From CALJIC01 sp039805565 (GTDB taxonomy: Bacteria; Chloroflexota; Chloroflexia; Chloroflexales; Roseiflexaceae), in NCBI GenBank assembly GCA_039805565.1, contig JBDLTZ010000214.1, forward strand, positions 13,248 through 77,247: 64,000 nt of DNA. The letters are read 5' to 3'. A program made the position numbers and the translations under genes. Positions 7,966-16,748 of the stretch are shown one piece after another (position 1 is the first letter of the stretch; each line of letters begins with the position of its first letter). Below the pieces are notes generated by a model. That model saw only the letters and a list, made by a program, of their open reading frames with translations. It was not told the origin of the DNA and did not search any database.

Positions 7966-9771
7966 CTACTTCGCCAGCCCCAGCCAGGACTCGTGCACCG
8001 CCAGCTGCGACTCGCTCGGGTCGTCCACAGCCAGCAGCTTGAGTGTGTCGGGCGGTGCCGGCGCCAGCGTCAGCTGCACATGCAGCAGGTCATCGCGCCG
8101 GAACAGGCTCACCATCACCGTGTCGCCGGGGCGCCGCTCGGACACGCGCGCCTTGAGTCGATCCTCGTCCACGCGCACCCCGTCGAGCGCGATGATCTCG
8201 TCGTGGGCGTAGACTCCCGCGGCGTACGCCGGCCCATCGCTGCGGACCGCCGCCACCTTCAGTTTGCCGTGCTCGGTCTTGAGACGCATGCCGTGCCACG
8301 CGGGCGCCTCGCCGCCCTCTACCCCGGCATGGCTCCAGGCCATCCGCAGCCCGGCCAGCGCCAGCCCGCGCTCGTAGTCCAGCTCCTCCGTCCCCGACAC
8401 GTAACGCTCGAACAAATCGCGGAAGCGGCCGCCCGCGCGTCCGGCCTCCTCCTCCACCGCCGCCAGGAAGCCCTCCTCCTCCGCGAAGCCAGGGCCGTGC
8501 TCGGGGTAGCGATCGAACAGGTGGCGCATCACGTCGTCGAGCGCACGCTCACCGCCAGTCTGGTGGCGGATCTCCAGGTCCAGCAGCAGCGCCACGAGGC
8601 TGCCCTTCAGGTAGTACGAGATGCTCGAGTTGATGCTGTTCTCGTCCGGGCGGTAGAGCTTGATCCAGGTGTCGAAGCTGCTCTGGGCCAGGCTCTGGAG
8701 GGCGCGGCCGGGCTGGCTCTGGAGCAGCTTGATATCGTCGGCGATCATCTCCAGGTAGCGCTCGGCGCTGATCAGCCCGGCGCGCTGGAGGATCAGGTTG
8801 TCGTAGTAACTGGTGATCCCCTCCGAGACCCACAGCTCGCGGGTGTAGTTCTCGCGCGTGTAGTCGAACGGGCCGAGCGGCGCCGGGCGGATGCGCTTCA
8901 CGTTCCAGACGTGGTAGAACTCGTGGGATGTGAGCGCCAGGAAGCGCTCGTAGGCGCGGCGCGGGCGGAACTCCCAGCGCGGGAAGATGTTCGAGACGCT
9001 GTTACGGTGCTCAAGGCCGCCGTACTGCCCGTCGGCCAGCAGCAGAATGAAGACGTAGCGCCGGTACGGCAGCGTGCCGAACAGGTCGCGCGTGGTCTCA
9101 ACGATCTTCTGCGTATCGGCCAGGATCTGCGCGTCGTCCTCGTTGCCGTGGCCCCAGATTGCGATCTCGTGCGGGATGCCGTCCACCGCGAAGGTCAGCA
9201 GGCGGTGCGTGCCGCACTCAAACGGCGAGTCCACCAGGTGGTCATAGTCGCCGGCCACGAAGGTGTGGCGCCGCACGAAGAACGACGTGCTGCGCACCGA
9301 GCCGGTGAAGTCGTTGGCGGTGCCGGTCTCCTCGCTCACCAGCTCCAGGCCGGTGGTCACGCGCCACTCATCGGGCGTAACGACGTGCGCTGTGAGCGGC
9401 TCGTCGGTCCGGCCCGGCACGTACATGCAGAGGGTCGCCGGGTTGAAGTAGCCGTGGGTGCCGTCGAGGTGGCTGGTGCGAACGGTCAGCTCGAAGGCGT
9501 AGACCTGGTAGCTGATCGACACCTGCTCGGCGCCGCCGGTCTCGACGCGCCAGGTGGACTTGTCGAGCTTGCGCCAGTCGAGTGGCCGGTTGCCGGCGCG
9601 TGCCTCGAACCCCTGGACGTGCCGCGCGAACTCGCGGACCATGTAGGAGCCGGGCTTCCAGACGGGCAGCGCCACGTCGAGCGTCGCTCCCTCGAGCTCA
9701 CCGAGGTCCACGCGCACGTAGTACAGGTGCGTGTGCGGCTCGGGCATGGAGATAGTATAGACGATCGGCAT
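7966..9771 (-). CDS. M61 family metallopeptidase with PDZ domain
   Basis: 601 residues from the ATG at 9771; the open frame continues to 9957 but that part overlaps repeat-like DNA. The N-terminal half is a beta-rich M61 domain. The active site has GGLEHRNS (residues 251-258) and the zinc motif HEFYH (283-287) followed by the downstream acidic region WVSEGITSYY. A PDZ domain occupies about residues 520-595 (GPAYAAGVYAHDEIIALDGVRV). This is the glycyl aminopeptidase architecture. No signal peptide is seen, so it is probably cytoplasmic. It follows the 9843 gene on the same strand with a G-rich hairpin between them. Confidence 0.9.
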   Translation of the reverse strand: MPIVYTISMPEPHTHLYYVRVDLGELEGATLDVALPVWKPGSYMVREFARHVQGFEARAGNRPLDWRKLDKSTWRVETGGAEQVSISYQVYAFELTVRTSHLDGTHGYFNPATLCMYVPGRTDEPLTAHVVTPDEWRVTTGLELVSEETGTANDFTGSVRSTSFFVRRHTFVAGDYDHLVDSPFECGTHRLLTFAVDGIPHEIAIWGHGNEDDAQILADTQKIVETTRDLFGTLPYRRYVFILLLADGQYGGLEHRNSVSNIFPRWEFRPRRAYERFLALTSHEFYHVWNVKRIRPAPLGPFDYTRENYTRELWVSEGITSYYDNLILQRAGLISAERYLEMIADDIKLLQSQPGRALQSLAQSSFDTWIKLYRPDENSINSSISYYLKGSLVALLLDLEIRHQTGGERALDDVMRHLFDRYPEHGPGFAEEEGFLAAVEEEAGRAGGRFRDLFERYVSGTEELDYERGLALAGLRMAWSHAGVEGGEAPAWHGMRLKTEHGKLKVAAVRSDGPAYAAGVYAHDEIIALDGVRVDEDRLKARVSERRPGDTVMVSLFRRDDLLHVQLTLAPAPPDTLKLLAVDDPSESQLAVHESWLGLAK

Positions 9772-9793
9772 CAGTTCGTGGCTCTCGGGGAGG

Positions 9794-9818
9794 TTCGGAG
9801 GGGGGGTGCCCCTCCGAA
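9794..9818. repeat. TTCGGAGGGG perfect hairpin (G-rich hairpin family)
   Basis: A 10-bp perfect stem, TTCGGAGGGG / CCCCTCCGAA, with a 5-nt GGGTG loop, between two genes on the minus strand. No T-run follows in either direction, so it is a weak terminator at best. A close relative of it (GAGGTTCGGGGG.. / ..CCCCTCCGA) recurs at about 57,916-57,946. Confidence 0.65.
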
Positions 9819-9842
9819 GAAGGATCCTGCTCTCGGGGGACC

Positions 9843-11786
9843 CTACGCGGTGTAGGGGGCGAACAGCCGCGCGAAGAGGCGCTCGAACTGCTCGGACTCG
9901 CCGTCGATCCGCTGGTAGAGGTCGACGACTCCGGCGGCCTGCTCGCGGCGGCGCCACATCTCACGGGCGAAGGTGTCGTCGGCCACCGACTCGGCGCGCA
10001 TGTACGCGTAGAACTGCTTGACAGACGTGCACATCTCGCGGGCCGCGCGCGGGCTGCTGTTCAGAACCTTGCGCGGGTAGAAGAAGAACAGGCACTCGTC
10101 CAGGGTCGCGTAGTCTCCCTCGGCAAGCGAGCGGTCGTAGTAGTTGGCCAGGAAGTCGGCGTAGACCCACAGGTCGCCCGTGCGGCTCGCGGCGGTGCTC
10201 TCGCTCTTGCCCTGGGCGAGCAGGTGCTGGTAGAAGCGCTCCATCAGCTCGCTGCTGCGCTCCAGCGCGACCTCGGCCGGGTGCGCCTCGATGTCCTCCT
10301 CGGCCTCCTCCCACGGCTCGAGCTCTTCAGGCTCCTCCCAGTCCTCCTCCTCGGAGAACAGCGCGTCCCCCACCAGACCGAGGCTCGTGTCCTCGCTCGG
10401 CTCCTGGTCCGCTGTATAGGGCACCAGTGTCGCAAACAGCGACGGGTCGTGCGGGAGCATCTTGTGGAAGCGCGCGGCGAGGATGTTTTGCACCTCCTCG
10501 GGCGAGTCGGCGCGCTGCAGCCGCTCCACCTCGTCGGGCGAGAGCGCCGCCATCAGCTTCTGCGCGGCCTCAGCGAGCGCGGGGTTCTGCTCCATGAACG
10601 CGCGCAGGTCGTCGATCTCATTCACCTCGAACAGCGGGTCGTCCTCGAAGTCGTCGTCCTCGAAGTCGTCGTCATCATCAAAGGCCGAGTCCGGGTCGTA
10701 GTCGGGGGCGTCGGCGAATGCCTCGCTCCAGCCCTCCTCGTCGTAGCCACCCCGGGCCAGTCGCTCCTCAATGTGCGCCGAGTGATCCTCGAGCGCGCTC
10801 ACCGGCTCAAGGTAGACCACGGTGGAGGTGCCATCCTGCACGCCGCGGACCACGCGGGCGGTAGAGGCGCGGCGCACAACGCCGTTCCAGACCTCACGCG
10901 AGGCGGCGGCGCGGCGGCTATCGAGCATCTGGCCCTGAAGCTGCACGATCTCCGCCAGCAGGTCGTCCTCGGCCGGTGCGGAGCCCAGCGCCCGGCCGAA
11001 GGGCTCGGGCGCGCGGCCGAAGCCGGTAGCTGCCACGAACATGCCGTCCATCAGGCGCACGCGCGGGTCGGCGTCCACCAGCTCGCGCCAGGGCCGCCCC
11101 GGGTATCCGGTGCGCCAGGGGGCGAGTGCGAAGACTGGCAGCACCCCCTCGTCGGCCGGCACCGCCTCGCCGCGGGCACGGGCGGCGTGCTCTACCAGCG
11201 CGTCGAGCAGGTCGCGGTCCTGCTGCAGGACGTCGTCGAGCCGGAAGGCGGCGGCGGGCTCGCGCTCAAGGCGCAGCGTCAGCGGGGCGAGCCGTGTCAC
11301 GGTGACGAGTACGCTGTCGCCGTGCTCGAAGCCGGCGCGCCCAAACCACCCCGCGAGCGACAGGGCGGGGGCAAGGGCCGGGCCAAACAGCCCATCGCCG
11401 AGCGCGAGGTTAGCGTCTCGGGCGCTCACGAGTCTGTCGGTGGCGTCCTCTACACGTATGTCGTTCTGGTAAAGCGGCACGAACGGGATCAGCCGCACGC
11501 GCAGCAGCAGGTCTGCCGCGAGCTCCTCGCGGCTCGGGACCACTCGGAAGCGCAGCCCTTCCAGGACCACGCGCAGCGGCACCAGGTCGCCGCCGCCGAG
11601 GCGCACCCAACCGACCATCGCCGCCTCGAAGCGCAACTTCTCGCGAATGCTGGCGTACGGATTCTTCGCCTGGCTCGGCCGCCTCGCGAGCACCTTATCA
11701 AGGATCTCTCGCTCGGCGACGACGCCGCTGTATTGCTCAGCCAGCTCCTGGAGGATGCTGGAGATTGTCGGTTCGTGCTGGGCCAT
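9843..11786 (-). CDS. Acidic 647-residue protein with integrase-SAM-like C-terminus
   Basis: No family is recognised with certainty. Residues 1-60 (ISSILQELAEQYSGVVAE, then AEREILDKVLARRPSQAKN) look like a helix-turn-helix or winged-helix segment. A mixed alpha/beta middle follows, then a strongly acidic stretch near residues 365-390 (runs of D and E with F) and a second Glu-rich stretch near 465-495. The last ~150 residues (SSELMERFYQHLLAQGKS, WVYADFLANYY, CTSVKQFYAYMRA) resemble the core-binding SAM-like domain of tyrosine recombinases, but the catalytic R..HxxR..Y domain is absent. Such a domain suggests DNA binding or oligomerisation without strand transfer. It is 27 bp from the next minus-strand gene. 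Confidence 0.75.
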   Translation of the reverse strand: MAQHEPTISSILQELAEQYSGVVAEREILDKVLARRPSQAKNPYASIREKLRFEAAMVGWVRLGGGDLVPLRVVLEGLRFRVVPSREELAADLLLRVRLIPFVPLYQNDIRVEDATDRLVSARDANLALGDGLFGPALAPALSLAGWFGRAGFEHGDSVLVTVTRLAPLTLRLEREPAAAFRLDDVLQQDRDLLDALVEHAARARGEAVPADEGVLPVFALAPWRTGYPGRPWRELVDADPRVRLMDGMFVAATGFGRAPEPFGRALGSAPAEDDLLAEIVQLQGQMLDSRRAAASREVWNGVVRRASTARVVRGVQDGTSTVVYLEPVSALEDHSAHIEERLARGGYDEEGWSEAFADAPDYDPDSAFDDDDDFEDDDFEDDPLFEVNEIDDLRAFMEQNPALAEAAQKLMAALSPDEVERLQRADSPEEVQNILAARFHKMLPHDPSLFATLVPYTADQEPSEDTSLGLVGDALFSEEEDWEEPEELEPWEEAEEDIEAHPAEVALERSSELMERFYQHLLAQGKSESTAASRTGDLWVYADFLANYYDRSLAEGDYATLDECLFFFYPRKVLNSSPRAAREMCTSVKQFYAYMRAESVADDTFAREMWRRREQAAGVVDLYQRIDGESEQFERLFARLFAPYTA

Positions 11787-11813
11787 GGATCTACACTCCC
11801 ACCTATGCCTACC

Positions 11814-12773
11814 TCACACCTCGACCGCGGGCGTCTGCTCTGCCGCAAACGGCGTCCACGAGCCCGGAGGGCTCCAGCCCCCGAATAGGTCCGGCTGGAC
11901 GAGTTCGGCGAGCAGCTCGAGGCTCTCCACAACACGCGGGCCGGGCCGGCTGAAGTACGCGTTCCCGTCCGCGATGAACACTCGCCCGCGACGCACCGCC
12001 GGAAGTGCTCCCCACCCCGCCCGCCGCGGCAGCAGCTCGCGCGCCTCATCCAAGGCACGGGCCAGCTTCACGCCGCACGGCGCGACGACGATGACCTCGG
12101 GCGCGAAGGCGATCACATCGTCCCACGGCACGCGCCGCGAGGGCTTGCCAGGTGTACCAAGTCCCAGGCGGCCCCCGGCGATCTGGACCAGCTCAGGCAT
12201 CCAATGCCCCGGTCCGAAGGCCGGGTCAAGCCATTCGAGGAAGGCTACCCGTGGCCGCTGCGTCACCGGCGCGGCCCGCTCCCTGACACGCTCGACACGC
12301 TCGCGCAGCTGCGCGGCGACGCGCTCGGCACGCGGCCGCACGCCCGTGGCCTCCCCCACCGCCTCGATTGTCGCAAGCACATCGGCCAGCGTACGCGGCT
12401 CGAGCGAGATCACAAGCGGCGCCACTCCGCCGTATGTCGACGTCACGTCGCGGGCGGCAAGCTGCACCGCACCGGACTCGACGGCGCACACCGCACAGAG
12501 GGCCTGCGTCAGGATGATGTCGGGGCGCAGCTCGGCCAGTAGGTCGCGGTCGAGCTCGTAGAGACTGAGGCCATCGCGCAGCTGCCGGCTGACGCGGTGG
12601 TCGATATCGTCCGAGGACCAGTCGCTCAGGTCCAACACGCTGCGCGTCACGGCCGGGAGGGCCCGCGCTCGTGCAGGGTAGTCGCACTCGTGGGTGACGC
12701 CGACGAGAGCCTCCTCGAGACCCAGGGCGCAGACGATCTCGGTCGCGCTTGGGAGCAGAGAGACAATACGCAT
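11814..12773 (-). CDS. Periplasmic-binding-fold protein, cobalamin/iron-siderophore type, no signal peptide
   Basis: 319 residues opening directly with MRIVSLLPSATEIVCALGL, the first strand of the class III (BtuF/FhuD-like) binding fold. RPDIILTQALCAVCAV and APEVIVVAPCGVKL are the paired parallel strands, and PRVAFLEWLDPAFGPGHWMPEL is the B12-type loop. There is no signal or lipobox, unlike transport-linked members, and no permease or ATPase is adjacent. It may bind cobalamin-like ligands in the cytoplasm; such lone members are commonly annotated cobalamin-binding protein. Upstream on the minus strand a TATAAT (12,802-12,807) is a plausible -10. Confidence 0.8.
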   Translation of the reverse strand: MRIVSLLPSATEIVCALGLEEALVGVTHECDYPARARALPAVTRSVLDLSDWSSDDIDHRVSRQLRDGLSLYELDRDLLAELRPDIILTQALCAVCAVESGAVQLAARDVTSTYGGVAPLVISLEPRTLADVLATIEAVGEATGVRPRAERVAAQLRERVERVRERAAPVTQRPRVAFLEWLDPAFGPGHWMPELVQIAGGRLGLGTPGKPSRRVPWDDVIAFAPEVIVVAPCGVKLARALDEARELLPRRAGWGALPAVRRGRVFIADGNAYFSRPGPRVVESLELLAELVQPDLFGGWSPPGSWTPFAAEQTPAVEV

Positions 12774-12903
12774 CGTACCCTCCCCACGTGGCTGTCCCCC
12801 ATATTATAGCACAGCGAGTCTGCGCGGGGGTGCCCAATCTAGCCAGCGCTCGCCCGCCGCGGAGCCAAAAGAGTCTTTCACCCTGAGTTGCGCCACCACA
12901 ACC

Positions 12904-12916
12904 AACAATTATTGTT
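12904..12916. promoter_or_regulatory. Palindrome AACAAT-T-ATTGTT upstream of multicopper oxidase
   Basis: A perfect 6-bp inverted repeat around one central base, in the AT-rich leader (12,890-13,010) that precedes the multicopper oxidase and is markedly less GC-rich than its surroundings. It has the form of a dimeric repressor or activator site. Which regulator binds, and the transcription start, cannot be seen. Confidence 0.35.
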
Positions 12917-13029
12917 CCTTCTCTCACAAAGAATACAGAACAGGCTACTATTCAGCCCGGCAGAAACAACATCTCATCTCACAAGAACAACATTTCGTTC
13001 TCTCTGGCAGGAAGGATACCAGCTTCATC

Positions 13030-14121
13030 ATGAGCAGCAGCAACCCTGAGAACAAGCGCGTCACGCGCCGTGGCTTTATCAAGGGCGCCTCGCTGGGCGT
13101 CGGCGTCCCAGTGGTCGGCAGCCTTCTGGCAGCCTGCACCGCGGGCCAGCAGGCCCTCAACCCGGCGGGCGGCCCCGCAATCGCGCAGCCCAACACCCAG
13201 GGCGAGCACACCGAGAACCAGGAGCACACCACCACCGCTCCCGGCGCGCTGAGCGTCGACGAGATGGACAAGATGCACGAGGAGGGGGTCAACCTCTTCG
13301 TCACGGGTGTCGAGACACCGCGCGGCAACCAGCCGTTCGAGCCGGTGATGGACGGCGAGGTCAAGGTCTTCAACCTGACCTGCAGCGAGGTGGACTGGGA
13401 GGTCACTCCGGGCAAGACCACCAAGGCCTGGGTCTACAACGGTACCATGCCCGGCCCGATGATCCGCGTCACCCAGGGCGACACGATTCGCCTGGTGGTG
13501 AAGAACGAGCTGCCCGAGAGCACCGCGATCCACCCGCACGGTGTGATGGTGCCGAACAACATGGACGGCGTGCCCTTCGTCACCCAGAAGCCGATCAAGC
13601 CGGGCGAGACCTTCACCTACGAGTTCGTCGCCAAGAACCCCGGCTCGCACATGTACCACTCGCACCACAACTCGACGAAGCAGGTGGGCAAGGGTCTGCT
13701 CGGCGCACTGATCATCGAGCCGAAGGACAAGTCCGCCGACCCGGCCTACGACCTGGACTACACCATCATCCTGAACGATCAGAACGGTGGCTTCACGGTC
13801 AACGGCAAGGGCTTCCCGGCCACCGAGAAGTTCGTGGCGAAGCTGGGCCAGAAGGTCCGCATCCGGTACATGAACGAGGGCCTGATGATCCACCCGATGC
13901 ACCTGCACGGCCTGCCGCAGCTGGTCTTCGCGCGGGACGGCTGGAACCTGCCGCAGCCCTACATGTGCGACACGGTCAACGTGGCTCCGGGCGAGCGCTG
14001 GGATGTGATCGTGGACTGCACCGAGCCGGGTGTGTGGGCCTTCCACTGCCACGTGCTCTCGCACGCCGAGAGCGACCACGGCATGTTCGGTATGGTGACG
14101 GCGCTGATCATCCAGGCGTAA
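13030..14121 (+). CDS. Tat-exported multicopper oxidase
   Basis: 363 residues. The N-terminus has a twin-arginine signal (RVTRRGFIKG, R13-R14) followed by a lipobox-like LLAAC at Cys36, so the folded, copper-loaded enzyme is exported and perhaps lipid-anchored. Copper ligands are complete: HPHG (H168, H170), HSHH (H210-H213), HPMHLH (H288, H291, H293) and HCHVLSHAESDHGM (H339, Cys340, H341, H345, M352). This gives one type 1 and a trinuclear site. Length fits a two-domain oxidase (laccase or nitrite-reductase-like) rather than the three-domain type. It may oxidise Cu(I), phenols or metals outside the cell. The start is the first ATG after the AT-rich leader. Confidence 0.9.
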   Translation: MSSSNPENKRVTRRGFIKGASLGVGVPVVGSLLAACTAGQQALNPAGGPAIAQPNTQGEHTENQEHTTTAPGALSVDEMDKMHEEGVNLFVTGVETPRGNQPFEPVMDGEVKVFNLTCSEVDWEVTPGKTTKAWVYNGTMPGPMIRVTQGDTIRLVVKNELPESTAIHPHGVMVPNNMDGVPFVTQKPIKPGETFTYEFVAKNPGSHMYHSHHNSTKQVGKGLLGALIIEPKDKSADPAYDLDYTIILNDQNGGFTVNGKGFPATEKFVAKLGQKVRIRYMNEGLMIHPMHLHGLPQLVFARDGWNLPQPYMCDTVNVAPGERWDVIVDCTEPGVWAFHCHVLSHAESDHGMFGMVTALIIQA

Positions 14122-14467
14122 GCTCCGCCAACACGGACCTGAGACATACGTCGTAAGGTTCGAGACAGGTGAGACAACGACACCTCCGGGTGTAGCAGGG
14201 GTTGACCTCCCAAGCTACTCGCGGAGGTTTCGTCATGCTCTACGCTCCACAGCAGCCTGCCGACTCAGCTCGCTGGCCCGGCTGCTCGAACCACCGCGCG
14301 ATGCCTGGCTGCGGTGGGGCGGTCATCACACAGGAAAGCGGAGCCGCGAGGTCGCAGCTCCGCTCTACCGCTCTACCGCTTGCGGGCGGCCCAGCCGCCT
14401 CTTGTGCGCTTACCACGGACGCCGCTCGTGCACCGGAGTGACTCGCGTGTGTGGCGCTCCTCGGCCG
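14122..14467. other. Convergent intergenic region with 8-bp hairpin
   Basis: Between the 3' ends of the multicopper oxidase and the polysaccharide-lyase-like gene. A perfect AGCGGAGC / GCTCCGCT stem with a 12-nt loop lies at 14,337-14,364, and a weaker ACCTCC/GGAGGT pair near 14,203-14,228. Either could help end transcription, though neither has a T-run. I see no convincing gene; the short open frames have poor codon bias. Confidence 0.4.
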
Positions 14468-16162
14468 CTACGGAAGCGGCGAGCCGTTCGTCAGCGTCAC
14501 GAAGGCGACCGCCGAGTGGTAGGCGCCGAACGGCCGGCGCTTGCCCACCAGCGTCACGTATGCAGGCGACTGCCAGCGGGTGTAGGCGAGCTCCCACATC
14601 GGGTGGACGCTCGCGCTCGCCCCCGTGGCCCACGGCCAGGCCGCTGGGTTCAGCACGTATGGGGCCACGTAGTCCACCGCCAGCTTCAGCCGCCCGTAGC
14701 TCCACAGGTCGATCCCGCGGCGCTGCGCGATCACGGCGACGGCCAGCTTGTAGTCCAGCGCCTCCTGGGTATAGTTGATGCCGGACGTTCCGCGCCGCAC
14801 CTCCTCGGGGATGCTGCCGTCCGCGGAGATCAGGTCCACGTCCGACTTCCACTTGGCGATCGCGGCGCTGAACCCGGCCTGGTCGCCGATGTAATCGGTC
14901 ACGGCGACGCGCATGAAGGTCCCCGCGTCACCCCAGTTGTTGCTGCGCTGCGAGGCCGTGGGCAGGATAACGGACCGCAGCCACCCCTTGAACGCATGGT
15001 CGTCTGCGGCCGAGAACGCACCCGAGGTCTTGATCAGGTCGGCGGCAAAGACAAACCCCGGCGCCACGCGCCCGATGATGAGCGATGTCTGGCACGCGCC
15101 GCTCAGGGGGCAGGTGTTCTGCGTCGTCTTAGTCGTGTTGACCCAGGCCATAATGAACTCGCGCGCTTTCTGGGCGTAGCGCACGTCTCCGGTGACACCG
15201 TAGGCCAGGGCGAGGCTGTAGGCGGTCGTGGTGTCATCCACGAACGGTCCGTCGGTCCCAGGGATGTCCAGTGACTCCATCGGGGAGGGCGAGCTGCCAA
15301 GCTTGTTGTTGGCGTAGCTGACCACCTGACTCACAGCAGAGCGGTACGGCTCGCCAAGGGTGGCGCGCTGGCGCAGCTCAGCGCCGTTCGTCATGTAGCC
15401 GAGACCAGTCATAGTAACGGGCGCGCTGACGGGGGCCTGTGTCGGCGTCGGAGCCGGAGCCTGTGTCGGCGCCGGGGCCGGGGCCTGTGTCGGCGCCGGG
15501 GCCTGTGTCGGCGCCGGAGCGGGAGCCTGTGTCGGCGCCGGGGCCGCAGTGTCGCCGACCGTCACCACCAGCACCGGGCGGCGCTCAGGCGTGTCATTCT
15601 CCCGCGACGCATACCCAACGGTGTTCGTGTTCGTGCCCGGCATCTTCAGTGCGAAGTTGTAGCTGCCATTCCCTGAGATTGCCCGGGTCACATCGAGCTC
15701 CACGACCGTATTCGGAGCGACGGCCCCGAGCGCGGCGAGCTGCGGACCATCGATCGCCGGCCTGGTGTTCCACGTCACGCTCTCGCTCCAGCTCGTGTTG
15801 GTGATGCCGTAGAGCGCCCCACCCGACGTCGAGTCGTTGGTGACGAACAGGCGCAGCCGGGCAGAGGTGACGGTCGTGCCCGCGGGGATGCCGTCCACCT
15901 TGAACCGGAGGTACGACTCGCGCGCCCGTGCTCCGGCCACCGCCGTGAACGCCGAGCGGTTGCCGAACGGCTGGTCTGGCGAGGCGACAGTGACGTAGGT
16001 ATCGGCCTGCGGTGCGACAATGAGCGTGCCTGCGGCGCGCATCGGGTGCGGTACCAGTGTGCTGAGCAGCGCTGCTGCCGTGCAGATCAGCATGACGAGA
16101 TATCGCAGGCGTACCAACGGACTCCCGCCCGCCAGCGCAGCACGGTACGAATGTGAAGACAC
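14468..16162 (-). CDS. Secreted DNRLRE/CBM-like and alginate-lyase-like protein
   Basis: 564 residues from a GTG at 16,162 with a strong GGAAGGAG ribosome site. A signal peptide (about residues 18-43, ending HPMRAAG) leads to a ~160-residue DNRLRE/CBM96-type beta domain (ADTYVTVASPDQPFGN, ESYLRFKVDGIP, SARLRLFV). Next comes a low-complexity linker of APAPTQ repeats (about 208-243), then an alpha/alpha-toroid domain resembling alginate-lyase family members (DDTTTAYSLALAYGVTGD, WGDAGTFMRVAVTDYIGD). It probably attacks uronic-acid-containing polysaccharides outside the cell. The exact substrate is inference. Confidence 0.82.
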   Translation of the reverse strand: MSSHSYRAALAGGSPLVRLRYLVMLICTAAALLSTLVPHPMRAAGTLIVAPQADTYVTVASPDQPFGNRSAFTAVAGARARESYLRFKVDGIPAGTTVTSARLRLFVTNDSTSGGALYGITNTSWSESVTWNTRPAIDGPQLAALGAVAPNTVVELDVTRAISGNGSYNFALKMPGTNTNTVGYASRENDTPERRPVLVVTVGDTAAPAPTQAPAPAPTQAPAPTQAPAPAPTQAPAPTPTQAPVSAPVTMTGLGYMTNGAELRQRATLGEPYRSAVSQVVSYANNKLGSSPSPMESLDIPGTDGPFVDDTTTAYSLALAYGVTGDVRYAQKAREFIMAWVNTTKTTQNTCPLSGACQTSLIIGRVAPGFVFAADLIKTSGAFSAADDHAFKGWLRSVILPTASQRSNNWGDAGTFMRVAVTDYIGDQAGFSAAIAKWKSDVDLISADGSIPEEVRRGTSGINYTQEALDYKLAVAVIAQRRGIDLWSYGRLKLAVDYVAPYVLNPAAWPWATGASASVHPMWELAYTRWQSPAYVTLVGKRRPFGAYHSAVAFVTLTNGSPLP

Positions 16163-16528
16163 AAGTGCTCCTTCCGAGTGTGGGGTTTACCCGGCTATCA
16201 CGTGCGGCGCCGGCACAAGCCGGCGCTTTAACGTACTCTTAACCACTCGTAAACTATCACACAGGAGCAGGTCCTGACTACGGCTCGGTATTCATCAAGT
16301 GTTCAACATGGTGCGGAGTGCCACGGCGGCGGCGAGGCGGCTAACGACCGCTTCAGCAGGCTGGAGGGGGAGCGTAGCACCGGGGATATGTGCCAGCTTA
16401 CTTGCCGCTGTGTGCCACAGCACAGAGGCACCGGCGGCGAGGCCCCGGGATCTCCCGGGGCCTCGGCCCAACTGAACGTAGGGCCACGGGCTGCGTGTCA
16501 GCGGCTTGGCCACCCCTCAGATACCAAC
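16163..16528. other. Intergenic region with two perfect GC-rich hairpins
   Basis: The stretch next to the lyase start holds a perfect GCGCCGGC-ACAA-GCCGGCGC hairpin (16,206-16,225) within that gene's 5' leader. Further on is a 12-bp perfect stem GAGGCCCCGGGA-TC-TCCCGGGGCCTC (16,439-16,464). Neither is followed by T residues. No gene with coding bias is seen. The thr promoter begins at its right end. Confidence 0.55.
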
Positions 16529-16557
16529 TTGACAGGTCCAGCCGCAGCCGCTATAGT
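16529..16557 (+). promoter_or_regulatory. Sigma-70-type promoter of the threonine synthase leader
   Basis: TTGACA at 16,529-16,534, a 17-bp spacer, and TATAGT at 16,552-16,557: almost a consensus housekeeping promoter, unusual in such GC-rich DNA. Transcription would start near 16,564, about 24 nt before the leader peptide ATG. Confidence 0.8.
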
Positions 16558-16587
16558 AGCCGCGCGAACAGACACGTGAGAAGAACT

Positions 16588-16683
16588 ATGCCGCCGCACA
16601 AGAACGGCACGACGACCACCACTACCAAGGCCCTGGCGACGATCGCCGGGGCAATTGAGCGTGGGAGGAGCCCTGGTCGTTGA
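16588..16683 (+). CDS. thrL: Threonine-rich attenuator leader peptide
   Basis: A 31-residue open frame, MPPHKNGTTTTTTKALATIA and on to a TGA at 16,683. Six consecutive Thr codons (16,611-16,628) and one more three codons later make it a classic amino-acid-sensing leader. It lies between a near-consensus promoter and an intrinsic terminator, directly upstream of threonine synthase. By analogy with enterobacterial thrL, scarcity of charged Thr-tRNA would stall the ribosome on the Thr run and favour read-through. A GCCCTGGCGA/TCGCCGGGGC hairpin (16,630-16,652) begins 2 nt after the last of the six codons, as expected for a segment masked by a stalled ribosome. It is not homologous in sequence to thrL; the symbol is by function. 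Confidence 0.75.
   Translation: MPPHKNGTTTTTTKALATIAGAIERGRSPGR
16630..16676 (+). promoter_or_regulatory. Alternative hairpins of the thr attenuator
   Basis: Segment 1 (GCCCTGGCGA, 16,630-16,639) pairs with segment 2 (TCGCCGGGGC, 16,643-16,652). Segment 2 can instead pair through CCGGGGC (16,646-16,652) with segment 3 (GCCCTGG, 16,670-16,676), which repeats the start of segment 1. GGGAGGAG at 16,663-16,670 can also pair partly with the 5' arm of the terminator. The mutually exclusive pairings fit attenuation; which one is the true antiterminator is not settled by eye. Confidence 0.5.
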
Positions 16684-16701
16684 AGATCCTGGCGCGACGC
16701 A

Positions 16702-16737
16702 CGTCCCCTCCTGCAAAGGAAGGGGGCGTTTTCATTT
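16702..16737 (+). terminator. Intrinsic terminator of the thr attenuator
   Basis: CGTCCCCTCCT (16,702-16,712), loop GCAA, then AGGAAGGGGGCG (16,717-16,728) with one bulged A and one G-U pair, followed by TTTTCATTT. It sits between the leader peptide stop and the threonine synthase ribosome site, where a conditional terminator should be. Confidence 0.75.
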
Positions 16738-16748
16738 CTGGAGGGACG

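Noticed and set aside
7486..9855. 789-codon plus-strand open frame opposite the M61 peptidase
   Set aside because: Shadow frame caused by high third-position GC; the minus strand has HEFYH and PDZ motifs.
9843..11786. Tyrosine recombinase/integrase
   Set aside because: Only the core-binding-like domain is recognisable; no R-HxxR-Y catalytic region, attachment sites or phage genes.
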